From IMG/VR virus record IMGVR_UViG_3300024348_000050, positions 1-53,678 of that record: a DNA stretch of 53,678 nucleotides; one strand, written 5' to 3'. The DNA is from a virus. Each line of letters starts with the position of its first letter. Within the stretch, counting starts at the first letter, position 1. The notes under the pieces were generated by a model that saw nothing but the letters and a program-made list of their open reading frames with translations, searched no databases and was not told where the DNA came from. Below, in pieces: positions 47,047-53,678 of the stretch. The translations under genes and the position numbers were made by a program.

Positions 47047-49344
47047 ATGATACAAGTAACAAAAAGAGATGGGTCAAAGGAACCGCTAGACATTGAGAAA
47101 CTACACAAGGTTGTTTTTCATGCGTGTGATAATATTACGGGCGTAAGCCCTAGTGAAGTTGAGATTAAAAGTCAGATTCAATTCTATAATGGTATGACAA
47201 GTAAAGAGATACAAGAAACTCTTATTAAAGCGTCTGCTGATTTGATTGATGATGAGAATCCAAACTATCAGTTTGTTGGTGGACGATTGATCAACTATGC
47301 ATTGCGCAAAGAAGTCTATAATGACTATACCCCCTTTTCTGTTAAAGAACTTGTAGAGCGTAACATTGCGAGTGGGTTTTATGATGCTGAATTACTTGAG
47401 CAATACTCTGACGAAGAGTGGGCTAAGATTGATTCATTCGTAAAGCATGATCGTGATGAAGCACTCACCTATGTTGCAATGGAACAGTTACGTGGTAAGT
47501 ACCTCTGTCAAAATCGTGTGACGGGTGAAATCTTCGAAACTCCTCAGATGTGTTATGTGCTTATTGCCGCAACTCTGTTCCAGAACTATCCAAAAGACAC
47601 TAGACTATCATGGGTAAAAGATTATTATGATGCTGTTTCTCTACACGATATTAGCTTGCCTACTCCTGTTATGGCTGGCGTTCGCACACCTCAGCGACAG
47701 TTCAGTTCGTGCGTCCTTATTGAGACTGATGACAGTCTTGATAGTATTAATGCTACTGCATCAAGTATTGTTAAGTACGTAAGTCAGAAAGCAGGCATCG
47801 GTATTGGTGGTGGTAACATTCGTGCGATTGGTTCACCTATTCGTAGGGGTGACGCATTTCACACAGGTATCATTCCTTTCTATAAGCACTTTCAATCTGC
47901 TACTAAGTCTTGTTCACAAGGCGGTGTACGTGGTGGTGCGGCGACTATCTATTATCCAGTTTGGCATCTTGAAGTAGAAGACATGCTAGTACTAAAGAAC
48001 AACAAAGGTACTGAAGAGAACCGTGTACGTCATATGGACTATGGTGTACAGTTCAATAAACTAATGTATGAGAGACTAATCAGCGGTGGTGATATCACTC
48101 TGTTCTCGCCTAACGATGTGCCTGGGTTGTATGAAGCATTCTTTGCAGATCAAGACAAATTCAAAGAACTGTATGAACGTGCAGAGCGTAACACTAGACT
48201 ACGTAAGAAATCTATCAAAGCGATTGAATTGTTTGGCTCATTCATGGAAGAGCGTAAGAACACAGGTCGCATCTATCTACAGAACGTAGACAATGCAAAT
48301 GATCATGGTTCATTCTTGCCAGACGTTGCTCCTATTCGTCAATCGAATTTGTGTGCAGAAATTGATCTACCAACAAAGCCTTTGAATGATATTAATGATC
48401 CCGATGGTGAGATCAGCCTATGCACACTATCTGCTATTAATTGGGGCAACATCAAGTCTACGGGCGATTTTGAGCGTGTGTGTCGCCTTGCAATACGAGG
48501 GTTAGACGCATTACTATCGTATCAGAACTATCCTATTCTAGCGGCTAAACTATCAACTGACAAGCGTAGACCATTAGGTGTTGGTATCATTAACTTCGCA
48601 TATTGGCTTGCAAAGAATGATCTGACATATCAAGACATCACATCTGAAGGATTAGAGTTGATTGATGAGTACGCAGAAGCATGGTCTTACTATTTGATCA
48701 AAGCAAGCGCAGACTTAGCAGTAGAGCAAGGCGCACCAAGCGGTAATCTTGAGACTAAATATGGTCACGGTATTACACCAAACATGACTTACAAGAAAGA
48801 CGTTGATGAGCTAGTCAAGCACAAAGAACGTCAAGATTGGAAAGGTCTACGTAAGCAACTGAAAGCAACAGGTATACGTAACTCTACCTTGATGGCACTA
48901 ATGCCAGCAGAGACTTCAGCACAAGTTGCTAACGCTACAAATGGTATTGAGCCACCACGATCTTTGATTAGTGTCAAGCAGTCAAAGCATGGTGTACTGA
49001 AGCAAGTTGTTCCTGAGTACAAGAGACTAAAGAACAAGTACGACTTACTGTGGGATCAGAAGTCGCCAGAAGGTTATCTAAAGATCATGGCTGTACTACA
49101 GAAGTACATTGATCAAGGTATCAGTATCAATACTAGTTACAACCCAACATTCTCAGAAGATGAGAAGATACCAATGAGTACAATGCTACAGCATCTATTA
49201 ATGTTTTACAAGTATGGTGGAAAGCAATTGTACTACTTCAACACATACGATGGTCAAGGTGAAGTTGACGTAAGTAAGATGATGGGTGAACCATTAGAGC
49301 AAACAGTAGTTGATGATGATGATTGCGAATCCTGTGTAATCTAA
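47047..49344 (+). CDS. nrdA: Ribonucleotide reductase large subunit NrdA
   Basis: Class I alpha subunit, 765 residues (T4, 754). An N-terminal ATP-cone (about 1-90: VTKRDGSKEPLDIEKLHK) is present; the active site is NLCAEIDLP near 437 with SLCTLSAINWG; a C-terminal redox pair CESC lies four residues from the end. It reduces ribonucleotides to deoxyribonucleotides with NrdB. Confidence 0.97.
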   Translation: MIQVTKRDGSKEPLDIEKLHKVVFHACDNITGVSPSEVEIKSQIQFYNGMTSKEIQETLIKASADLIDDENPNYQFVGGRLINYALRKEVYNDYTPFSVKELVERNIASGFYDAELLEQYSDEEWAKIDSFVKHDRDEALTYVAMEQLRGKYLCQNRVTGEIFETPQMCYVLIAATLFQNYPKDTRLSWVKDYYDAVSLHDISLPTPVMAGVRTPQRQFSSCVLIETDDSLDSINATASSIVKYVSQKAGIGIGGGNIRAIGSPIRRGDAFHTGIIPFYKHFQSATKSCSQGGVRGGAATIYYPVWHLEVEDMLVLKNNKGTEENRVRHMDYGVQFNKLMYERLISGGDITLFSPNDVPGLYEAFFADQDKFKELYERAERNTRLRKKSIKAIELFGSFMEERKNTGRIYLQNVDNANDHGSFLPDVAPIRQSNLCAEIDLPTKPLNDINDPDGEISLCTLSAINWGNIKSTGDFERVCRLAIRGLDALLSYQNYPILAAKLSTDKRRPLGVGIINFAYWLAKNDLTYQDITSEGLELIDEYAEAWSYYLIKASADLAVEQGAPSGNLETKYGHGITPNMTYKKDVDELVKHKERQDWKGLRKQLKATGIRNSTLMALMPAETSAQVANATNGIEPPRSLISVKQSKHGVLKQVVPEYKRLKNKYDLLWDQKSPEGYLKIMAVLQKYIDQGISINTSYNPTFSEDEKIPMSTMLQHLLMFYKYGGKQLYYFNTYDGQGEVDVSKMMGEPLEQTVVDDDDCESCVI

Positions 49345-49353
49345 TTAAAAGAC

Positions 49354-49382
49354 TTGACAACTCGTTCAGGATGTGTTATCTT
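49354..49382 (+). promoter_or_regulatory. Sigma70-like promoter before nrdB
   Basis: TTGACA at 49354-49359, 17-base spacer, TATCTT at 49377-49382. Confidence 0.78.
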
Positions 49383-49418
49383 GGACGAGTCGCTAAACAT
49401 AGAAAAAAGAGGAAACGA

Positions 49419-50546
49419 ATGAGCGTATTTGATGTCACAAACAAAGCAGATCATACTAAGGTAACTGCATTCTTGGACCCAACTGGTGGTCCAACAATTC
49501 AACGCTATGACACGTTGAAGTATAAGAATTTCGATAAGCTTACTGATAAACAGTTAGGGTTCTTTTGGCGACCAGAAGAGGTCGATATCTATCAAGATGC
49601 AAAAGACTTTAAAGGCTTGACTGAGCATGAGAGACACATCTTTACGTCTAACTTGAAACGTCAAATTTTACTTGACAGTGTACAAGGTCGTGCGCCTGTC
49701 GAAGCGTTTAGCCCTATTGTAAGTTTACCTGAGATAGAGAACTGGATTCAGACCTGGACGTTCTCTGAGACGATCCACAGTCGCTCCTACACGCATATCA
49801 TACGTAATGTATACAGTAACCCTAGTAAAATCTTTGATGAGTTGATGGATATTCCAGAGATCATGGATTGTGCGGGTGACATCTCTAAGTACTATGATGA
49901 CTTGATTGAGACTAGCGCATACTATAACTTACTAGGTGTAGGCACACATACAGTCAACGGCAAGAAAGTTGTTGTCGATTTGTACGAGTTGAAGAAGCTA
50001 TTGTGGTTGACTTTGATGAGCGTAAACATTCTTGAAGGTGTACGCTTTTACGTATCTTTTGCTTGTTCATGGGCATTCGCTGAATTGAAGAAGATGGAAG
50101 GTAACGCAAAGATCATTAAGTTGATTGCACGTGATGAGAACCTTCACCTTGCTTCTACTCAAATGTTACTAAAGACTTTGAAGAAAGATGACCCAGACTT
50201 TATCACTATCGCAGAAGAGACTGAAGCTGAATGCATTCAAATGTTTGTAGACGCTGTAGATCAAGAAAAGCAGTGGGCGCAATATCTGTTCAAAGATGGT
50301 TCTATGATTGGTTTGAATACAGAACTATTGTCAAACTATATTGAGTTTATCTGTTCACGCAGAATGAACAATGTTAATCTGAAATCACCATACAGTGTAA
50401 AGAGCAACCCATTGCCTTGGACACAGAAATGGATTAGTGGCGCAGAAGTACAAGTAGCCCCACAAGAGACAGAAATCACAAGCTATGTGAGTGGTGGTAC
50501 TAAGCAAGATGTCGATAAAGAAACATTTAAGGGGTTCTCTCTGTGA
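49419..50546 (+). CDS. nrdB: Ribonucleotide reductase small subunit NrdB
   Basis: Class I beta subunit, 375 residues (T4, 388). Iron ligands are visible in FSETIHSRSYTHII and ARDENLHLASTQ. The ATG at 49419 follows AGAGG and the nrdB promoter; a frame extending to 49323 crosses the promoter and is rejected. It overlaps the glutaredoxin by four bases. Confidence 0.97.
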   Translation: MSVFDVTNKADHTKVTAFLDPTGGPTIQRYDTLKYKNFDKLTDKQLGFFWRPEEVDIYQDAKDFKGLTEHERHIFTSNLKRQILLDSVQGRAPVEAFSPIVSLPEIENWIQTWTFSETIHSRSYTHIIRNVYSNPSKIFDELMDIPEIMDCAGDISKYYDDLIETSAYYNLLGVGTHTVNGKKVVVDLYELKKLLWLTLMSVNILEGVRFYVSFACSWAFAELKKMEGNAKIIKLIARDENLHLASTQMLLKTLKKDDPDFITIAEETEAECIQMFVDAVDQEKQWAQYLFKDGSMIGLNTELLSNYIEFICSRRMNNVNLKSPYSVKSNPLPWTQKWISGAEVQVAPQETEITSYVSGGTKQDVDKETFKGFSL

Positions 50547-50761
50547 TAGAAATTTACGGTAAAGACAATTGCGCTTTTTGTGATAGAGCAAAGCAAGTTT
50601 GTGAGACTAAAGGTTTAGAATATGTTTATCATAAATTGGGCGAAGCCTTTACACGTGATGAGTTGATTGAGATGTTTCCAAACGCAAGAACGTTCCCGCA
50701 AGTAAAAATCGATGGCACTGCTATTGGAGGTTACAAAGAACTATATGAACAAGTGGGATGA
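50543..50761 (+). CDS. nrdC: Glutaredoxin
   Basis: A 72-residue glutaredoxin with active site CAFC (Cys10, Cys13) and the TFPQV cis-Pro plus GGY glutathione motif. It would reduce NrdA. Starts at GTG overlapping the nrdB stop. Confidence 0.93.
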   Translation: MIEIYGKDNCAFCDRAKQVCETKGLEYVYHKLGEAFTRDELIEMFPNARTFPQVKIDGTAIGGYKELYEQVG

Positions 50762-51176
50762 TGCTTACATGGATACGGCAGAGAGGTTCGCTTCTCTGTC
50801 TACAGCTAAGAGATTACAAGTAGGTGCGATTGTTGTTAAAGATAATCGCATCATATCTATTGGATATAATGGTATGCCTAGTGGATGGGATAATAGATGC
50901 GAAGATGAGTATCAGTATGAAGACGGTGGTTATGAAACAAGAACTAGACCTGAAGTAATACACGCAGAAGCAAACGCTATTGCTAAACTCGCTAGATCAA
51001 ATGAGAGCGGTGATCACGCCTCAATATATATTACTCATGCTCCATGTGTCGAGTGTGCGAAACTTATATATACTAGCGGTATACACAACGTATACTACAA
51101 AAATGAATACCGAAATGAAGACGGGATAAAATTTCTTCATAATTGCGGACTAAAGGTAATAAAACATGATCAATAA
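50745..51176 (+). CDS. cd: dCMP deaminase
   Basis: The 143 residues show zinc-deaminase motifs HAE (73-75) and PCVEC (100-104). It converts dCMP to dUMP for ThyX. An ATG at 50745 is chosen because the family start (DAYMDTAERFASLS) follows; the upstream frame to 50712 lies inside the glutaredoxin. Ends overlapping a tiny zinc-ribbon gene. Confidence 0.93.
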   Translation: MNKWDDAYMDTAERFASLSTAKRLQVGAIVVKDNRIISIGYNGMPSGWDNRCEDEYQYEDGGYETRTRPEVIHAEANAIAKLARSNESGDHASIYITHAPCVECAKLIYTSGIHNVYYKNEYRNEDGIKFLHNCGLKVIKHDQ

Positions 51177-51321
51177 ATTTGATGCAAAGTGCCCGTACTG
51201 TGAGACTGAATTCCATATCGAATTTGAGAATGAAGACGATGAGTTAGTGTACTGCCCATCATGTGGTGAACAACTACCTGATTTTGAAGAGGACGCACCC
51301 TACGAAGAGGACTGGGATTAA
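51166..51321 (+). CDS. Tiny zinc-ribbon protein
   Basis: A 51-residue acidic protein with CPYC (9-12) and CPSC (30-33), a zinc ribbon, and an acidic tail (EEDAPYEEDWD). It overlaps the dCMP deaminase end by 11 bases. Function unknown. Confidence 0.7.
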   Translation: MINKFDAKCPYCETEFHIEFENEDDELVYCPSCGEQLPDFEEDAPYEEDWD

Positions 51322-51327
51322 ACACTG

Positions 51328-51438
51328 ATGAAGAAGCTTAAAAAGTATGTAAACTTTGATATTGAAATCTGCGCTGAATGCGCTCTAATGACGGCTTTTG
51401 GAATTATCTATATACTTGCATTGGTCCCTTTAATGTAA
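51328..51438 (+). CDS. Tiny membrane protein
   Basis: A 36-residue ORF, basic N-terminus (MKKLKKY) and one hydrophobic segment (LMTAFGIIYILALVPLM). It fits between the zinc-ribbon gene and the GIY-YIG gene with no gaps. Function unknown. Confidence 0.5.
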   Translation: MKKLKKYVNFDIEICAECALMTAFGIIYILALVPLM

Positions 51439-51448
51439 GGAATATTAG

Positions 51449-51865
51449 ATGTGGTATTATGAGAACGTTGAGTTCACTAGTGAAATGATAGAAGACTGTG
51501 TTGGTTTTGTATATGTTATAAGTGAATTGAGTAGTAGCAAGAAGTATGTTGGAAAGAAGTTGTTTAAGTCTAAACGAAAACTTCCCCCACTAAAAGGTAA
51601 AACCCGTAAACGTACAGTCATTAAAGAGAGTGATTGGATGGATTATTACGGGTCCTCAGACGAGGTAAAGGCGCTCGTGGAAACACTGGGCGCTTCTAAC
51701 TTTCATAGAGAGATATTGCACCTATGTATGTCAAAGGGTGAGATGTCTTATCTCGAAGCGAAGGAGCAGTTTGACAGGGATGTCTTGCTCTCTAGCGAGT
51801 ATTATAACGGTATAATCAACTGTAAAATACACAGAAATCACGTAAAAAGACTAGCAGACACGTAA
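51449..51865 (+). CDS. SegE-like GIY-YIG family protein
   Basis: The 138 residues show a GIY-YIG-type fold: CVGFVYVISE, KKYVGKKLF, then KTRKRTVIKESDWMDYYGSS and a YLEAKEQFDRDVLL helix. It matches the SegE GIY-YIG family seen in many phages. These may be nucleases, some of mobile origin. The short length leaves no separate DNA-binding domain. Confidence 0.8.
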   Translation: MWYYENVEFTSEMIEDCVGFVYVISELSSSKKYVGKKLFKSKRKLPPLKGKTRKRTVIKESDWMDYYGSSDEVKALVETLGASNFHREILHLCMSKGEMSYLEAKEQFDRDVLLSSEYYNGIINCKIHRNHVKRLADT

Positions 51866-51914
51866 GTCATTGATTTAAAACGAAATCTTTTTTGGTTTAT
51901 TTTGGTATAAACCC

Positions 51915-51942
51915 TTGACAATTCTCTCAGATATGGTATAAT
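51915..51942 (+). promoter_or_regulatory. Sigma70-like early promoter
   Basis: TTGACA at 51915-51920, 16-base spacer, TATAAT at 51937-51942. The downstream ATGTACATAAATTGA resembles the start regions of the next two promoters. Confidence 0.85.
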
Positions 51943-51974
51943 ATGTACATAAATTGAGATAAAGGCTGTTGCTG

Positions 51975-52397
51975 ATGAATTGTATTGACGTTTTAGGTGG
52001 TAAGAAAGCAGAGCGAGAGATCGCTCTTGAGTGTGTCAACTGGTGTCTTAAGCAGATGCTACCCCGTCATAGAACTCTCGACATCACTGTTGAGTTCAAA
52101 AAGCTGGGTGATGCCTATGGGTATTGCATGGAAGAAGATGAGCGTGGTCGTGAGTTCACTATCACACTACGTAAGGGCTTGGGTCTCTACGATCTGATCA
52201 GCACTATCTGCCACGAAATGATACACTTGAAGCAGTATGCACGCCGTGAGTTACGCAATGTAAACGGCAACACTATGTGGAAGAAGAAAGCATATAACGA
52301 TGTATCGTACCTTGATGCCCCTTGGGAGAAAGAGGCTTATCGCTTAGAAGATAAGCTTGCGGTTCAGTGTTTCAAGACTATGACTACAACATTATAG
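51975..52397 (+). CDS. SprT-like metalloprotease
   Basis: The 140 residues hold a zinc-protease motif HEMIH (80-84) in ISTICHEMIHLKQYA, as in SprT/Spartan-type peptidases, which in cells help remove DNA-protein crosslinks. No C-terminal DNA-binding domain is seen. The ATG at 51975 is used; a TTG two codons earlier is possible. Early promoter upstream. Confidence 0.8.
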   Translation: MNCIDVLGGKKAEREIALECVNWCLKQMLPRHRTLDITVEFKKLGDAYGYCMEEDERGREFTITLRKGLGLYDLISTICHEMIHLKQYARRELRNVNGNTMWKKKAYNDVSYLDAPWEKEAYRLEDKLAVQCFKTMTTTL

Positions 52398-52406
52398 GAG
52401 AGTAAG

Positions 52407-52652
52407 ATGAAAAGTTTTCTTCACCCTGTTAAGAAATTATTCATGGAAGCAGTATGGTCTGCCGCTGGTAAAGAAGTTACTGGTAATTATTGGGGTACAC
52501 CTTTCTTAGGTACTATCACAAGTGTACGTGCTAAGTACGGCACTGACCTTGAGGTCACTGTTGAGGCAGATGGTGAGATGCATTTGATTGATGCGTCAAC
52601 GCTGTATGATGGTGGTAATGGAGTTTACGAAAACCTCCATGTTTACCTATAA
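52407..52652 (+). CDS. Small beta-rich hypothetical protein
   Basis: The 81 residues include SAAGKEVTGNYWGTPFLGTIT and EVTVEADGEMHLID, probably a small barrel. Ribosome site AGGAG. Family seen in phages but unassigned. Confidence 0.7.
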   Translation: MKSFLHPVKKLFMEAVWSAAGKEVTGNYWGTPFLGTITSVRAKYGTDLEVTVEADGEMHLIDASTLYDGGNGVYENLHVYL

Positions 52653-52658
52653 AAGCCC

Positions 52659-52687
52659 TTGACACTGATCCGAATCAGTGTTACATT
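52659..52687 (+). promoter_or_regulatory. Sigma70-like early promoter with palindrome
   Basis: TTGACA at 52659-52664, 17-base spacer, TACATT at 52682-52687. The spacer is filled by a perfect inverted repeat. Confidence 0.82.
52662..52681. repeat. Perfect 8-bp inverted repeat in promoter (operator candidate)
   Basis: ACACTGAT / ATCAGTGT around CCGA, covering the end of the -35 box and reaching the -10 box. The right half CGAATCAGTGT recurs in the promoter at 52968. Confidence 0.6.
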
Positions 52688-52716
52688 ATGTATGTAATCA
52701 AGAGAAAGTGAAAAAT

Positions 52717-52959
52717 ATGATCGATTTTATTTCAGCAGACAACGCCATGATTCAGATGTTCGACGGTGACCATATGGTTGCTGAAGCGAGTACTGCAAAG
52801 TCTATTTGCTATTTCATCCAAGAATACGGGCTTGCTAAGAGTGTATTTGCTTCGTCTTCTGTAGATTTTGCTAGTGAATATGGCTTTGAGACTGACGAAT
52901 GTGCAAACGATCTGTGGGATTCTGGGTTAAAATATTACGAAATGACCAAAATAAATTAA
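52717..52959 (+). CDS. Small hypothetical protein, early
   Basis: An 80-residue acidic protein (MIDFISADNAMIQMFDGDHM) with several cysteines. The ATG at 52717 follows AGAGAAAG; longer frames lack signals. Function unknown. It has its own early promoter. Confidence 0.7.
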   Translation: MIDFISADNAMIQMFDGDHMVAEASTAKSICYFIQEYGLAKSVFASSSVDFASEYGFETDECANDLWDSGLKYYEMTKIN

Positions 52960-52967
52960 AAAAAGCC

Positions 52968-52996
52968 TTGACAATCCCACGAATCAGTGTTAATAT
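52968..52996 (+). promoter_or_regulatory. Sigma70-like early promoter
   Basis: TTGACA at 52968-52973, 17-base spacer, TAATAT at 52991-52996. It shares CGAATCAGTGTTA and ATGTATGTA with the promoter at 52659. Confidence 0.83.
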
Positions 52997-53028
52997 GTAT
53001 GTATAAATTGATGAAAGAGAGTGATAAT

Positions 53029-53364
53029 ATGATGAATGATGCGATGACAACCCTGATGAAAACAATCAAAGAAGACTATTACAGATGGACTTCACGTAAC
53101 TATACTAAAGAGTTGAGTGAGATCAATGTCAATATGATCAACGAATTCAACGAAAATCTGACTTTCGAAGAAGGTCGTAAGTACATCAAAGTTATCTCTA
53201 ACCGTTCTGTTTGGGGCTTCATTATGAAAGCCGATGATAAGATGTTCAAAGCTGGCGACATTTTGAAAGCCGCTGGTTGGAATGCTCCTGCTCGTAACAA
53301 AGCACGTGGCAACATCTTTACCGACTTGTCTTGGGTTCAGTGGACTGGCCCTGCGTATCTTTAA
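53029..53364 (+). CDS. Hypothetical phage protein
   Basis: The 111 residues contain EEGRKYIKVISNRSVWGFIM and ILKAAGWNAPARNKARGNIF, a module seen in other phages without known function. The ATG at 53029 starts a MMNDAM N-terminus. It sits in the run of small early genes. Confidence 0.75.
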   Translation: MMNDAMTTLMKTIKEDYYRWTSRNYTKELSEINVNMINEFNENLTFEEGRKYIKVISNRSVWGFIMKADDKMFKAGDILKAAGWNAPARNKARGNIFTDLSWVQWTGPAYL

Positions 53365-53375
53365 GGAGTTTCGAT

Positions 53376-53585
53376 ATGAATTTTTATAGTACTCTTGGTG
53401 CAATTTTAGCGGCTGGCATTATGGCTAGTGGGTTCACCTACGCTGTCTTGGTGAGCGCATCATTGCCTGATGTATGGTTCTCACACTCTACAAACGAGTG
53501 TGTTAAAGTTCTCAATTATGAAGAGGGTGATAATTACAGTTGTGAAAATCTCCCAAAACGTTTTTATCACGTGTGGGTAAAGTAA
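53376..53585 (+). CDS. Small membrane-anchored protein
   Basis: The 69 residues start MNFYSTLGAILAAGIMASGF, an N-terminal membrane anchor, followed by an outer part with two cysteines (NECVKVLNYEEGDNYSCENL). Strong ribosome site AAGGAG. Such proteins occur in many phages; role unknown, perhaps envelope modification. Confidence 0.75.
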   Translation: MNFYSTLGAILAAGIMASGFTYAVLVSASLPDVWFSHSTNECVKVLNYEEGDNYSCENLPKRFYHVWVK

Positions 53586-53595
53586 AGGATATAAT

Positions 53596-53678
53596 ATGTG
53601 TAAAGTTGAATTTCAAAAATACGTCTTAAGTGGTATAGCAGAAGGTCTTACCATTACTGAAAAGATGAAGTTTGTTGA
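53596..53678 (+). CDS. Start of a small protein, cut off by window
   Basis: An ATG with AAAGGA upstream opens a frame of 27 residues (MCKVEFQKYVLSGIAEGLTI) to the window edge. No identification possible. Confidence 0.5.
   Translation, partial: MCKVEFQKYVLSGIAEGLTITEKMKFV

Noticed and set aside
49323-49418. N-terminal extension of NrdB
   Set aside because: It runs through a TTGACA/TATCTT promoter and is not part of the NrdB family; the ATG at 49419 has a proper ribosome site.
1-53678. tRNA genes, CRISPR arrays, insertion sequences or att sites
   Set aside because: I saw no cloverleaf-like sequence in the gaps, no spaced direct repeats and no transposase; intergenic space is almost all promoters and terminators.

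Overview
The window is a continuous piece of a T4-like (Tevenvirinae-type) myovirus genome. It carries the T4 prohead/capsid block (gp21, gp22, gp23), the recombination and late-transcription block (UvsY, UvsW, gp55, gp47, gp46), and almost the whole replisome (gp45, gp44, gp62, RegA, gp43, UvsX, gp41, gp61). Nearly every gene is on the + strand, tightly packed, with ATGA/TAATG overlaps. The low-to-middling GC, Hsp20, DUF1127 protein, ThyX and gene styles typical of marine T4-like phages suggest a marine phage. The DUF1127 gene hints at an alphaproteobacterial host, but that is inference.

Layout. 1-4.0 kb: head genes and a tail-tube-family protein, with late promoters (TATAAATA). 4.0-9.8 kb: uvsY, uvsW, an unknown small gene, the late sigma gp55, and gp47/gp46. 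9.8-13.2 kb: an accessory operon of two small genes, a nucleotidyltransferase, an asparagine-synthase-like PP-loop enzyme, a DNA cytosine C5-methyltransferase and a CmoA-family protein. 13.3-16.8 kb: a DUF262-HNH nuclease, a DexA-like exonuclease, a DUF5664 nucleotide hydrolase and a glycosyltransferase. 16.8-29.6 kb: the replisome operons, with inserted MazG-like, zinc-ribbon, dUTPase, Hsp20, SHMT and DNA ligase genes. 29.6-31.4 kb: a gene-sparse stretch with a candidate minus-strand mini-gene, then small early genes. 31.4-45.3 kb: late genes, including proteins with T4-type capsid-targeting N-termini, two large modular head proteins, a GH19 endolysin and a holin-like protein, interrupted by small membrane, DUF1127, sulfotransferase and glycan-type genes. 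45.3-51.2 kb: primase and nucleotide metabolism (ThyX, NrdA, NrdB, glutaredoxin, dCMP deaminase). 51.2-53.7 kb: small early genes under repeated strong sigma70-like promoters.

The most exciting candidate system is at 10.5-13.2 kb. A CmoA homologue (the family that makes carboxy-S-adenosylmethionine) overlaps a DNA cytosine methyltransferase whose motif X asparagine is replaced by arginine. Upstream is a stand-alone asparagine-synthase-like domain. Together these suggest, as a hypothesis, that the phage carboxymethylates cytosine in DNA and may amidate it to 5-carbamoylmethylcytosine. A DUF262-HNH nuclease of the modification-dependent GmrSD type follows at once.

The second candidate is a virion-delivered effector set. 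At least five late proteins begin with a short peptide like the T4 internal-protein capsid-targeting sequence, ending in a gp21-type hydrophobic-x-Glu site. They include two nuclease-fold candidates and a ligase/nucleotidyltransferase-like protein. Two large proteins (927 and 638 residues) carry repeated gp21-type sites between modules and look like head polyproteins.
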